Shown piece by piece: positions 1 through 11,056 of a stretch of DNA of 64,000 nucleotides. Under the pieces are notes generated by a model that was not told the DNA's origin, made no database searches, and saw nothing but the letters and a program-made list of their open reading frames with translations. The DNA is from Ambrosia x helenae. Lineage: Eukaryota; Streptophyta; Magnoliopsida; Asterales; Asteraceae. Location of the stretch: contig CM061224.1 of NCBI GenBank assembly GCA_030844895.1, positions 29,159,992 through 29,223,991 on the forward strand. Reading direction: 5' to 3'. Numbering within the stretch: the stretch's first letter is position 1; each line of letters begins with the position of its first letter. The position numbers were made by a program, and so were the translations under genes.

Positions 1-2
1 GA

Positions 3-812
3 GACTGGATACCGGATTTTTTACTTAACAACGAGAAAATCAGAGATACTCCGACAGACGATAGCACTTCCGGCGATGCTCCGAATGGAAACAATGATGC
101 CGTGAATTCTGGAATATTTTTGGAAGGAGCAAAATTGGTGGATTCAGTTATGGAAGGTTCCAGTGATTTGCATGGAGTTAGGGAAAGGCATTCATTGCCT
201 CATTATGATAATGCAAATATTTTTGACAAGGTTGACTTCCAGCCTTTAACTGACCAATTTTCCTATTCTAAAGTTTTTGATCCCAAAGTTAATTTGGGCC
301 AAGATAATTTCTCTTCATGTCTTTTGGGCCGCAAAAAAAAAAACTTGGGTAATAAGAAAGGTGGTAAGGGCAACAAAGGTTATGGGCTCCCTAAAAGGAT
401 TTCTGTGGATACTAGGCCCAATCCTCCAAAGCGGGCTAGATTAGACTTTGACCCTAATGGATCGGACCCCTTTAACTTGGATGAGATGCTGGGCTTACGG
501 AAAACTGCTAAAGACGTTAATGTTGATAACGGGGAAATGGGAGATATTGGTGTGGAAGAGGAGGTCCAATCGCAAGAGAGGACTCAGGGGAAACAATTTG
601 ATCTTAATTCTCAACCCCTAGTTAGTGGAATGTCCAAGAACAGTGAGATGGAGAATGAAAAGGATCCTGTGTCCAATAGTAGCAACTCGGTGCAAGTGGA
701 GGTCCAAGAAACAGTGATAATGGCCGATAAATTGGGAGTTAATATGGATGCTTTCGAGGAATTGGTTACGGATTCAGTCATGGGTGAAGGTTTACAGCAA
801 GGTAAATCATGA
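3..812 (+). CDS. LINE ORF1 protein, C-terminal part
   Basis: The frame is already open at the left window edge, so this is the end of a longer protein and no start codon is assigned. L1 ORF1 proteins bind RNA and act as chaperones in the LINE RNP. The visible part is acidic and hydrophilic with one strongly basic patch (about 339-400) rich in KKK and GGKGNKGYG, probably RNA binding or nuclear localisation. It then has a proline/arginine stretch and a low-complexity acidic tail. I see no zinc knuckle or RRM here; these would lie upstream. The stop overlaps the ORF2 start as ATGA (809-812). Assignment rests on position before ORF2 and on composition rather than a diagnostic domain. Confidence 0.7.
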   Translation, partial: DWIPDFLLNNEKIRDTPTDDSTSGDAPNGNNDAVNSGIFLEGAKLVDSVMEGSSDLHGVRERHSLPHYDNANIFDKVDFQPLTDQFSYSKVFDPKVNLGQDNFSSCLLGRKKKNLGNKKGGKGNKGYGLPKRISVDTRPNPPKRARLDFDPNGSDPFNLDEMLGLRKTAKDVNVDNGEMGDIGVEEEVQSQERTQGKQFDLNSQPLVSGMSKNSEMENEKDPVSNSSNSVQVEVQETVIMADKLGVNMDAFEELVTDSVMGEGLQQGKS

Positions 813-2038
813 ATTTTCTTTCTTTAAACGTTAAAGGGATTGGGGCTGATGGGAAGATTGGTTGGGTTAAAGGGTTAAAAGATAAACATGATGTGTCTTT
901 TATGGCTTTACAAGAGACGCAATTGGCCAAGGCTGAGTCAATTAGAGTTGATCGTGTTTGTGGATGTAAAGGGTTTGGTTTTGATATTGTTGAAGCTGAA
1001 GGGCGATCGGGATGGCTTATTAATATATGGGATGAAAAATTGTTTGTGAAAACGAAAACCATTGTTAATCAGAATTATCTGATTTCAATCGGGGTGTTAG
1101 TCTCGGATAACTCGGCTCTCAATATTATCAATGTTTACGGGCCTCAAAATGTTGTTAAAAAGAGGCGTTTATGGGGGCAATTGATGGAGGTTATGAGCAC
1201 TCACGAAGGCCTATGGATATTGCTTGGAGATTTTAATGTTGTCAGGTTTCCGGAAGAGCGCAAGAATTCAGGTTTTAATTCAGTCAGTGCCGCTGATTTT
1301 AATGACTTTATTGATGTCATGGGGTTGACGGAATACAAGATGAGGGGTAGTAAATTTACTTTTATGGTTGGGAATGATAAAGGTTTCAAATTTAGTAAAA
1401 TTGATCGGGTCCTTGTTTGTCTTTCTTTTATGAATAAGTGGCCTGATGCAGTTCTTAGAGCTTTAAATCGCGAACGATCCGACCACTGCCCGTTGTTGCT
1501 AACATTGAAAGATTCTAATTTCGGTCCAAAACCTTTTCGTTGGTTTAACTCCTGGATTGAAAGGGAAGGATGTGAAAAAATTATTGTGGATATTTTGGAT
1601 GATGATTCTTTTTCGGGTCCTCCTCAAGTGGTGATCGCGGAAAAATTCAAACGGCTCAGGGGAGATCTAAAAGCTTGGTGGGCTGAATTGATTGACAATG
1701 AAAGAGCCAAGTTTGATGAATTAAGCTCAGATGTTCATCGGTTGGAATTAAAAATGGAGTCTGAGGAGGTGGAGGAGGAAGATTTATGGGTCTACGAAGA
1801 AAGCAAAAAAAGTATCGCTTGGATGGATCATATTCGGGCTATGGATGTTAAACAAAAATCTCGAGTTCGATGGGCGGAAAGTGGGGATGAGAATACAGCT
1901 TTTTTCCATTGTATGGTGAATGTTAGAAAAGCGAAAAAACAATATTCCGGGATTATTGGTGGGTGGGGCTTGTGTTTCGAAACCATCTCTGGTGAAGAAA
2001 CATATTTTTCAATTCTATCGGAATTTGTTTTCTTCTAA
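809..2038 (+). pseudogene. LINE ORF2, endonuclease part (frameshifted)
   Basis: N-terminal part of ORF2: an AP-like endonuclease that nicks target DNA to prime reverse transcription. Motifs in order are the N-terminal NFLSLNVKGIG strand (Asn7), the catalytic glutamate in LQETQ (Glu36), GDFN near residue 140, and SDHCPLLL near residue 225. The linker AESGDENTAFFH, usual in plant L1 elements before the RT, follows. The frame is lost at an A-run (1934-1939): upstream it is frame 2, downstream the matching protein continues in frame 3, a +1 change fitting one extra base. Residues after about 377 are therefore out of frame. The ATG at 809 overlaps the ORF1 stop. Confidence 0.9.
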
Positions 2039-4463
2039 CATTGCAGATAGACCACGTTTTGTTGGCGGTGATTTTAAACAATTAAGCGAAGACTCTAAGG
2101 ATGCTTTGGAGGCTGAATTTTCTAGAGAAAAAATTAAAAGGGCGGTTTTCGATTGTGGTGGAGATCGAGCTCCGGGTCTGGATGGCTTTAATTTTTCTTT
2201 TTTGAAGAGGTTTTGGTCTTTTATGGAGGATGATTTTTACCGCATGATGCAGGAATTCTATAATACGGGGGCCATTAATCATGGGTATAGTGCTTCTTTT
2301 ATTACCCTAATCCCGCAAATAAAGAACCCGATTGATTTGATAGACTACAGGCCAATCACTTTGATAGGAATTATGTCTAAGGTCATATCTAAAATATTGG
2401 CCAACCGTATAAAGAAGGTGATGCATTCTATTATTTCCGAATCTCAAAGTGGTTTTCTTTCGGACCGGTTTATTCTTGATGGGCCGTTAATTATCAATGA
2501 AGTGGTGGCATGGTTGAAAAAAAGAAAACAAAAGGCTTTTTTGTTTAAAATAGACTTCCAAAAGGCTTATGACAATGTGGATTGGAGCTTTCTGCTCTCC
2601 ATTATGGATCAAATGGGGTTCCCGGTTCGTTGGTGTCTTTGGGTCAAAGGGATTTTGGAGTCTGCCAGGTCTTCGGTTTTGGTCAATGGGTCCCCGACTT
2701 TCGTTTTTCAATGTGAGAAGGGCTTAAGACAAGGTGACCCGCTTTCTCCTTTTTTATTCCTCATTGTTATGGAAGCTCTATCTTGTTTAATTGATAAAGC
2801 TACGGGTATTGGGGAGTTTCAAGGGGTGGCGGTTGGTTCTAATGGGCCGACGCTTACCCACCTTCTTTATGCGGATGATGCGCTGATTGCTGGGGATTGG
2901 TCGTTGGATAATTTCAAAAAAATGCTTCGTGTCCTTCGGATCTTTCATTTATGCTCAGGCCTCAAAATCAATCTACATAAATCTAACATTTTTGGCATTA
3001 ATTGTTCAGAAGAGGAGGTGAATGTTTTTGCCAATTTGTGTGGTTGCAAGCAAGATGTGTTACCTTTCGACTACCTTGGAATTAAGGTTGGGGCCAATAT
3101 GAATCGCATTCGGAGTTGGGATGGGGTAGTGAATAAGTGCAAATCTAGATTGAAATCGTGGAAGGCTAGAACGCTATCGATAGGTGGCCGGCTTATTCTT
3201 ATAAAGTCGGTTTTGGCTAGTTTACCCATTTATTACATGTCGCTTTACAAGGTGCCGATTAAAGTTATTCAAGATCTGGAAAGTATTATGAAACGATTTT
3301 TGTGGGGAGGTGCCGAGGACGTTAGAAAAATTCATTGGGTGGCTTGGGATTTGGTTTCGACTCCTATTAAAGATGGCGGGTTGGGAGTCTCTAACTTAGG
3401 CGATGTTAATTTGGCGCTCCTTATTAAATGGGTTTGGAGATATAAAACGGAAAATTCAAGTTTATGGAGAAGAATCATTGATAGTTGTCACGGAAGCTCA
3501 AATAAATGGGAAATACTTCCTGTTAATAAATACACTTCCGGGAATTGGAAGGCCGTTGTGTCTTTCATTAACAAGGTTGAAGCGCTCTCTGGCAAAGTTA
3601 AAAATCATTTTAGAGGAGTGGTTGGAAACGGGACTGAGGTGAAGTTCTGGACGGACAAATGGTGTGGTCCCGAGCCTTTTAAAATAGCCTTTCCTGGGCT
3701 CTTTCTTTTGGCTGTTGATAAGTTTTGTTCGGTGGCTAGTATGTGGGATCCGGTGCTGATGCAATTTGGTTTTTATTGGAGACAACAACCCTCGGCTCCT
3801 TCTGAGATGGATGAACTCGTGAATCTGACTTCTCGTCATAGTGATGTGGTCCTTGGGCCGTATGAAGACAAGTGGATCTGGGAAGGAAATAGTAATAAAA
3901 TTTACTCGGTTGCTGATTTCAAGAAGTTTTTCATTGCTGATCGGATTCAAAAGAGGACCTTTTTCACTCGCTGGATTGCTTGGGTTCCTCTTAAGGTTAA
4001 GATTTTTTCTTGGCGTCTTGAAATGGATCGTATACCGACTAAGGTCGCTTTGCGGAAGAGAAATGTGCCGTTGCCAGACGACTTGTGTGAGCTTTGTTTT
4101 TCGGGGGAAGATTCTTCTATGCACATCTTTACAGGATGTGGTGTGTCCTTTGGGGTTTGGTCGGCTTTGGCCTCTTGGTGTAAAATAGGCCCTTTTTTTC
4201 CGTTCGACGTGGTGGACTTACTTCAAGTGATGCAAGGGAGCCATAACAAAGAAGCTTCGGAGATTGTTCAAGGTATCTTCATGGTTGCTTTATGGGTTAT
4301 ATGGAGCACTCGGAATGATAAGATTTTTAAAGACAAACAAGTGGAAGTCAATGAGATAGTGGCAAAGATTAAAGCGTTAACTTTTCTTTGGGTGAAGGCT
4401 AGGTCTAAGTTTAAAAGTTTGGTTTGGAAGGATTGGTCTTTGTACCCGTTGTATATGTTGTAG
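1920..4463 (+). pseudogene. LINE ORF2, reverse transcriptase and C-terminal zf-RVT part
   Basis: Continuation of ORF2 after the frameshift. It has the non-LTR RT order: PGLDGFNFSFLKRFW, the YRPITLIG motif, FKIDFQKAYDNVDW (first catalytic Asp), GLRQGDPLSPFLF, then YADDALIAG near residue 315 with the two catalytic aspartates. The C-terminal part has the plant zf-RVT region: FTRWIAWVPLKVKIFSWRL, then a CELC pair and a downstream His/Cys. It ends WSLYPLYML before a normal stop. Apart from the frame change I see no stop in this 2.5 kb, so decay is slight. The first methionine (1920) is an artefact of the shifted frame and not a start. Confidence 0.93.
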
Positions 4464-4528
4464 CCTTGTTTGTGCTCCGGTCCTTCTTTGGGGCCGGTTG
4501 CGTGTTTTTTTAATGAAGTTCACCTTTC

Positions 4529-4541
4529 AAAAAAAAAAAAA
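4529..4541 (+). other. LINE poly-A tail
   Basis: Thirteen consecutive A directly after the 65-base 3' UTR mark the 3' end of the LINE insertion. Confidence 0.85.
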
Positions 4542-5269
4542 TACAAAGTTTTAAGGAAAGTTTGGTAGAATCTTCGTGTCAACATAAAGTCTCTAAACCT
4601 TGATTTTTCCTTTTGAATATCTTTCCTTCAGGACCACCTGCAGAAATACATTTAAAAAAACATATTTCAATTTTGATATCAAAGTTTAGTAGCATACATG
4701 CTTTATATCAAATCATTTCAAAACATATCTTGATTATTGATTATGTACGAGCACTTTGTATTGCATATATATAGCACGTTCATGCCATCATTTTACTTTC
4801 CTTAAACTTCACTATAATACACATCGTAATCCGGCCAGTTTTACGTAATTAAAACTACTAAGTCCCTTGTACTCACCACGACGAATATAAATCAGTACCG
4901 TTTATATATAGTTGAACCGATATTTATATGAACAATACAATACATACATAATGGTTTTACTTATAAAGCCATTTTACTAGCACAATTTTGAAAGTGTTAA
5001 CATAACATGAACTCACCTAATTCCTCTTTGTGTTTCAAGATGTGTAGGATATTACGGCTTAACATAAAATGAGTGGTAACTAGAAAAGATCACAATACTA
5101 AATAGCATCAGTGACTATGGCGTTTTCTGGTCAAACAAAATCGGCGGTGCATGTTCCTTCTCTTTCTTTGGCATTTGTCATGTCTTCCAAAAATGAATGA
5201 AAAATTTCTATCAATCTTCACATAGGTTTTAGAAGGACAAATGGGGATGGAGGAGATGCCCTGTCAGTA
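4542..5269. other. AT-rich DNA, no feature recognised
   Basis: No coding potential on either strand beyond short chance frames. It could be flanking LTR debris: short phrases such as GAACTCACC also occur in the Tekay LTRs of this window. The match is too short to call. Confidence 0.4.
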
Positions 5270-5704
5270 GGTGTATGCACAGGCAACTCAACTTTTGGAA
5301 ACTGAGTTTATTGGGGCGGATTCTTTGGTTAGCACACCAAGGCTTCTGGCTGATACTGTCTCACTGGAGAGTTTTTACTTTTTACTTCGAGGGAGGCGAA
5401 AGGCCCGATGAAAGAGTAAGAACAAGATGCGAACAAGAAGACAAGGGTTACCCTAAAGGTCGTGGAAGTTTCCCTAGTGAAAAGGAAAGCCCAATAACGG
5501 CTTTGGTAGAGAACCCAACTCTTTTCTTTTGGCCACAAAATCTCCCCTGAAGTCAGTCCGGTCATTCCATACAACGAAGCTAGCAAACTAAGGCAGCACT
5601 CAACGGAACTTTAGTCTTTTTAATCTATTAGTACCAGGGCCATAAAAAGCAAGGGATAAAGAAAGGCGGGATGGATGACGACGCTATCATAAGAGAGGAC
5701 CAGA
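5270..5704. other. possible organellar (mitochondrial) DNA insert
   Basis: This block is less AT-rich than its surroundings and has the texture of plant mitochondrial intergenic DNA (purine-rich AAAGGAAAGC and GGGATAAAGAAAGG stretches, open frames on both strands of about 85-91 codons at 5275-5550 and 5329-5586). I recognise no mitochondrial gene in it. The call rests on sequence texture only and could be wrong. Confidence 0.28.
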
Positions 5705-6011
5705 CAATTCCCAGTTCCGAAAGCAATAATTCTTTTTTTACTCCACCGAAACTACAGCGAAGGTATATGCCTGAGGCAATGATAGCGGTGGGTCGTGGTG
5801 GCGGAAATTAAGTTAAAGTTAGCACCTGGCGACTTATTTATGGTTGTAGGGATTTCAAGCAAAACACAAAACACACACGAACAAACACAAGAGAAGATAA
5901 AAAAGAAAGAACGTTGATATATAATGTGGTGTGGTCAAATTTGACCTACGTCCACATGCTGCAACTAGTGTACCTTTATTTCTTTGGAGGTATTAAAAAA
6001 ATTATAATTAT

Positions 6012-6545
6012 TGTGAATCCGTTTTAGGATCGTAATCAAGAAACATGATCTCACGAATATCAACCGTAGGGTGCGGAATCCCCAACGATCGTGCAAAATG
6101 ATTCAGAAATAAACGATAAAGATCGTGATGAAAACAGATAACGAATCACCGAGCAATTTCCATAACTTTAATCTTTGTATTAGATCAAATCAAGATGTTT
6201 ACAAATGAAATCCTAGACCTAATACAGAGAAAAACACACATACATACTCTAGGGAAAAGGCTCAAATGATGACTCTTTCTAAAAATTACAAACTTTTCCC
6301 TTTATATAGGATTCCACCTTCGCACCTTTAAGAAGGTCGAAGGTGTTCATTCGACCCTTTTAAGGGTTCGAATGAATCCTTCTTCTACATTCAATCTTCA
6401 TTCGACCAAAGATAACTACATTCGACCATACGACTGGACAAATGTAACTTTAAGCTAAAGCCTTGGTCGTTATTCTGATTATCTGAACCTTCGATATTCA
6501 GTACTGGATCACTAGCTGGGGACATACATGAATAATGCACTTACA
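6012..6545 (-). repeat. 3' LTR of the gag-only element
   Basis: 534 bp, TGTGAATCCG to CACTTACA on the plus strand. Same length as the partner at 11057-11590; I count four substitutions by eye. It holds several GGTCGAA/TTCGACC heptamers (about 6335-6425). Confidence 0.93.
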
Positions 6546-6558
6546 ATCTCCCCCTTGG
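6546..6558 (-). promoter_or_regulatory. polypurine tract of the gag-only element
   Basis: On the minus strand this reads CCAAGGGGGAGAT, directly abutting the LTR. It is the expected second-strand primer and confirms the minus orientation. Confidence 0.85.
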
Positions 6559-8572
6559 ACCTAGCTAGTGATGTACCAAATCAGAAAGCTATCAATTCTT
6601 CAAGTCTTGCAATCATCATCTTGAACGAATTGAAAACTTTCCATTTTCAGGCACGTTTGTGTCGAAGTTCTTGTCTATCTCTGCAATAAGCTTTGAAATC
6701 TTAGACAGACTCAAGAAATCTTGGCTTTGTCTTTTGTTGGTCCAGAGATGAAGACAGACATCAAATCTTGAATTCTTCGATCTTCAATCTTTTCTTTAAC
6801 AATCTCTGACTAGTTTCTGTTGTTCTGGTTCTAGATGTTCAGGTTTGGGTCTTTTTCAGTTACACACTTTGTCGATGAATCTTGAGCAGTGCACCTGTTG
6901 TGTTTGATTCTGCAGAAAAATTTACTAAAAACTGCACAAACTACAACCAGCGTTAGACACGACAAAAATCTCGGAAGTACTCTTCACATTCCTTTTGACC
7001 CTCAATAGTTCTCCCCTTGAACTATTAAACATTTTTTAATATGCACCAGAAACTTGAAAATCTGTAGTCTTTTTCAACTTTTATGTATCTGAGCATTCAC
7101 ATTAAGTATCCCATCATCGGTTATCGAAAATAAAGTAGAAACAAAACATTTTGATTTTTCAAAGTTTATGCTAAAACACACCAAAAATCTTTTTGAATTT
7201 TCAAATAGATTTGCATAAAAGTAAACTAAACATATTTTTGTGAATCTTCCAGTAAGAGGATCATATCAGTATTTGAACAGTCAGTCAAAACTCTTTCTGA
7301 TCAATTTTCTGCCTTTTAACATTGAGCATCCTACAACCATTACCAGTATGTTTGTCCACTTAAACTCAAAATCATTATTCATTGTTCAGCACTTCAGATA
7401 CATTATAGTAATATTAGATACTGAAAAATCTATGGTCCCCGCACACGTGACACATTCCCGTATCAAGAATTGCACAAAGTTTCATCGTAACGCGTGATTA
7501 TACTGTAGTTATCCGTTAGTTACAAGGTATGAGGCACATCGGTGACAGGTCAGCAAATTAATGCTTCAAAGCAACTTATGCACTCAACCAGGGTGAGGAC
7601 TAATATCATACATGATTTTCATCATATTATTGATACGATGCATTAGATAATCTTTGATTATCATCACACATGTTAAGTTCCTCATTCGGTAACTTAAGGA
7701 TTTGTCATTAAAGATCTTTTATTAAGATACCCTGACTGACCTAGGTCCGTAAATCAATACGACAAAAGATCAGTTAGGCTATCCCCGGATAACTTTCAAT
7801 ATAACGACCCAAAACCTCCGATTTTGGCAATCTATCAAACGAAATTTCGGTACTAAGACCATATGTCAACGAGACGTTGATCCACATGATTATCAGTTAA
7901 TGCTTTTAGGTTTATATCACCATGCTGAACTTTAAACTTTGATTTCAAGCCTACCAATATATAATTGTAGTGGCTACTCAATGTTTATCAATTCATTTTG
8001 TTTTCATAGTAATCTGACAGTCCACTGATATACTATCATCTCCTCTTTTTTTTTTTTTTTTTTTTTCAGGAAAACTCATTTTTGATTTTCTAATTTTTTT
8101 TTAATTTTGATTTTTCTGAAATTTTCTCCCCCTAAAAATCTAAAAATAAGCATATTTTTGGATTTTTTTTTTAAACTGTTGAAGAAAAACAAAATAAAAT
8201 GATATCCGATGCGGTTTACTCATTGAGTTTCAAAAACCATTTTCCACTCAGATTACTTGACTCACTTTGTTCTTTCAACTAGTAAAACCATTAACAAAGA
8301 TAAGAAAGTTTAGAATAAACCGTTTTGTCATATGTAGTTGTAGAAATCCAAAACCTGAGAGCAATTACATGAGATTGCAACGTTTTCCGGCTTCACAGGT
8401 AGGAAACAAACGACAAACACTCTCCTTTCTTTTGACATCATTCTTTCTTTCTCAAAATCCTTTCCTTGACCTTCACCTCTCCAATAAATAGCTTGTATAC
8501 AGATGCTCCACTATCAACTATCAAGGATAGCTAATAGGTCTGTCTGGAACCACCTGCACACTTGTTAAACAA
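6559..8572 (-). other. non-coding 3' half of the gag-only element
   Basis: About 2 kb between the gag stop and the polypurine tract. It is AT-rich with a T-run near 8047-8066 and no frame resembling pol. This is where protease, integrase and RT/RNase H would sit in a complete Copia element. Confidence 0.75.
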
Positions 8573-10354
8573 TTAGTACGAGAGAGGCACCCATCCCTTC
8601 ACAATGATGGGTCGTCCAAGGTCATCAATCCTCGGAACATCAATCCATTCTCCTTTTGAAAAATCAATTGGTTTTTCAATGGATTGATTTGAAGTAGAAA
8701 TTGCTATTGATTTAGAAAGTGATTTGGGTTTCCAAACACGTTCAGAGTTTATTTTAGACTTTGTTGAAATTGTTTTTATTGTTGACTTTTCAGATTTCTC
8801 ATTTGAAACCTGCTTTTGAACTTTGTTTGGAACCTTCTCAGACTTAACTGATAAAGGTCCAGGTTTAGAGTTATTCTTAGGCTTAGCCTTAGAACTCCCC
8901 CTTACCTTAGCAACCCGTTCACTATCTACATTTTTGTTCAAGGCAATCTTGTTACGATTGTCATACACAACCTGTTTCCCTTTTTGTGTCTTGATTGATT
9001 TTGGGGATACAGACTTTTTGACATTGCCTGAATTTTTATCAAATTTCACTTCGGTCTTTTTCTGTTTAACATACGGACAGGAAGCAACTAAATGCCTACA
9101 CTCTCCGCAGTTATAACAAGACCTATATTCCACAAAATCGCATGCATACCCTTCATCCCAATACCAGTAGGGACAATAAGCAGCAATATGACCAACTTCA
9201 CCACATTCAAAACAGCTTCTCCATTCAACATAACCATGAGAATACTGTGGTGAGTTGTTTCTCCAATAACCATCAAATCGAGAGGTATATGAATAATCAT
9301 AAGAGTCATATGATCTAGATGAAAAATTTCTTGAATTCTTTTGGTGAGAATTTTTCATCTGATCATTACCTTTCGATTTGTTTGGTTTCGGTCCTTTAAC
9401 TTTAGAACCTTTCTTATTTTCAACATTTTTCTTTTCAATGTTTTTCTTTTGATCCTCATGTTGGTTAGGATTTAGTTCAAACGACAAATGCCCAAATTGA
9501 TTTGTAAATTGATTTAACAAATCGATATTATCAACATATATACATTTAAGTAAAGATTGTTCGATATTATCAATTGGAAAATCTTTATTGAGAATCAACT
9601 TGTCATGTCCTACCAACATATAGGATCCTTCCATTCCATCAGGAAATTTAAATATGGTTTTCTCTTCAGACTCAGGTTCTGAAATGACTACCACATTTTT
9701 ATTTTTCTGACTAGAATCGGACTTCACCTCAGAGTTTGAAACATCAACACAAGATGTTATGTCTTTCAACTCTGATGTGGTGTTATTCATTGAAACACTT
9801 TTATTTATTTCTAAAATTTCTTGCTTTAAAGATTCAATTTTATTTAACAAATCTTTTTCATTCTTTTCAAAAACTTTATTTTGGTTTTGACAATTTTCTA
9901 GTTCATTTGCTAGGTTCTTTTTGTCCTTAATAAGTGTCATCAATTCACATTTCAACTTGACACATTCAGAACAACTAGCACAGTCAATACTAGATCTTAC
10001 CTCATCATCTGAATTATTACCATTCTCAGAACCACTCTTAGAATTTACATCAACATTTGATGCATCACTTCCTCGTGATTCACTCTGTTCTGAACTCGTA
10101 TCAGAACTCCAATCACTCTTTGACAATTCACTTGAAACATCATTTCCCATTTGTTTGACAAGACACACAACATTATTTTTAACACTTTCTATTTTAAAAC
10201 ACTCATTCACATTAACCATTTTATCAGTTGGTTGCACAGCTGGTCGTGTAACAGATTGTTGAATCTTAGATGCAACAACTTGTTCCCATGTTAGCTTTTG
10301 TTGCATTGCAGCTTTTATCTGTTCATCAGTTCTTGACATAGCAAAGTAACCCAA
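8573..10354 (-). CDS. Gag-like zinc-knuckle protein, 593 aa
   Basis: The only long ORF of the gag-only element and intact. The middle (about residues 130-180) is a coiled coil rich in Lys/Glu/Leu. Two CCHC knuckles follow: CFECGEVGHIAAYC and CYNCGECRHLVASC, which bind nucleic acid. The last quarter is Lys/Ser-rich and basic, ending WIDVPRIDDLGRPIIVKGW, resembling the linker before the Copia protease. The N-terminus (MGYFAMSRTDEQ) lacks the UBN2-type capsid-like domain seen in the related Gag at 36194, so this is a reduced Gag. Met6 is an alternative start. Role inferred: packaging of the element RNA; particle assembly may need a helper Gag. Confidence 0.82.
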   Translation of the reverse strand: MGYFAMSRTDEQIKAAMQQKLTWEQVVASKIQQSVTRPAVQPTDKMVNVNECFKIESVKNNVVCLVKQMGNDVSSELSKSDWSSDTSSEQSESRGSDASNVDVNSKSGSENGNNSDDEVRSSIDCASCSECVKLKCELMTLIKDKKNLANELENCQNQNKVFEKNEKDLLNKIESLKQEILEINKSVSMNNTTSELKDITSCVDVSNSEVKSDSSQKNKNVVVISEPESEEKTIFKFPDGMEGSYMLVGHDKLILNKDFPIDNIEQSLLKCIYVDNIDLLNQFTNQFGHLSFELNPNQHEDQKKNIEKKNVENKKGSKVKGPKPNKSKGNDQMKNSHQKNSRNFSSRSYDSYDYSYTSRFDGYWRNNSPQYSHGYVEWRSCFECGEVGHIAAYCPYWYWDEGYACDFVEYRSCYNCGECRHLVASCPYVKQKKTEVKFDKNSGNVKKSVSPKSIKTQKGKQVVYDNRNKIALNKNVDSERVAKVRGSSKAKPKNNSKPGPLSVKSEKVPNKVQKQVSNEKSEKSTIKTISTKSKINSERVWKPKSLSKSIAISTSNQSIEKPIDFSKGEWIDVPRIDDLGRPIIVKGWVPLSY

Positions 10355-10770
10355 ATTCGAAATTTTTTACACCTTAAAATTTGAAAAATAGTATCCGAAT
10401 ATTCGTAGGTTCGAATGTGGAAGTAACCAGTCTTATTCAACCTTTTACAATGAAAATCTTTGAAAATCAGATTCTACGTTCGACCCTTTTCAATTTTCGA
10501 GAGGTCGAATGAGCCAAAATGATCTCCTTCGACCGTTTGAAAAGATACGAAAGAGAAGTATGACAAACACTAATCTCTTTCCACCCTTTAACTCTCTTTC
10601 AACCGTTTGATTTTCTCCTTCGACCGTTCGAATGGTCGAATGAGACAAAATGGTCGAATGAACAAAATACCACTGATAAACTCTAGATTCGACCGGTTAA
10701 AACTCCACGTTCGACCAACAAATGCTACGTTCGACCCTCAAATCTCACGTTCGACCGTTTCAGGTCTGTT
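10355..10770 (-). repeat. leader with clustered TTCGACC / GGTCGAA heptamers
   Basis: Untranslated leader upstream of gag. By eye it contains seven TTCGACC and three GGTCGAA within about 300 bases (10475-10765), on both strands. Four more of the same heptamers lie in each LTR. Function unknown; candidates are packaging, dimerisation or protein-binding sites. Confidence 0.6.
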
Positions 10771-11040
10771 CATCATCTTCAACCTCAAGAACACGAATCT
10801 GATCGGTTTTTGACAAAATTTTCACCAAATGTAATGAAATTTGATAGGTTTTGTTCGGATTTGAATTTAGACAAACATTTGTGAAAGAATTTGTGAAAAT
10901 AACATCAAATTTAACTCCAATTCAATCAAAAACCATGTTTTTATGAAAAGCTTCAAAATTTCTTGGGTTTTGATCTTTAAATCAGAATTCTAATCTGTTT
11001 TCATCAATTCAGATCAATTTGCAATCGTGAAATCGAGCCA

Positions 11041-11054
11041 GTGCTCTGATACCA
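11041..11054 (-). promoter_or_regulatory. primer binding site, initiator Met-tRNA
   Basis: On the minus strand this reads TGGTATCAGAGCAC, the usual plant Met-tRNA primer site, two bases inside the 5' LTR. It fixes the element's orientation. Confidence 0.92.
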
Positions 11055-11056
11055 CT

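Larger units (their letters stand above)
1..4541 (+). mobile_element. L1-type LINE retrotransposon, 5' end outside window
   Basis: A non-LTR retrotransposon with the end of ORF1, an ORF2 with endonuclease and reverse transcriptase, a short 3' UTR (4464-4528) and a 13-base poly-A tail (4529-4541). Order and motifs are those of plant L1 LINEs, which move by target-primed reverse transcription. The left end lies outside the window, so a target-site duplication cannot be checked. ORF2 has changed frame near 1934-1940, so this copy is probably inactive. There are no LTRs. Confidence 0.93.

Noticed and set aside
1930..1945. AAAAAAC run in LINE ORF2 as a programmed -1 frameshift site
   Set aside because: The heptamer is in the wrong register for a -1 slip and the needed change is +1; one extra A in a homopolymer explains it.
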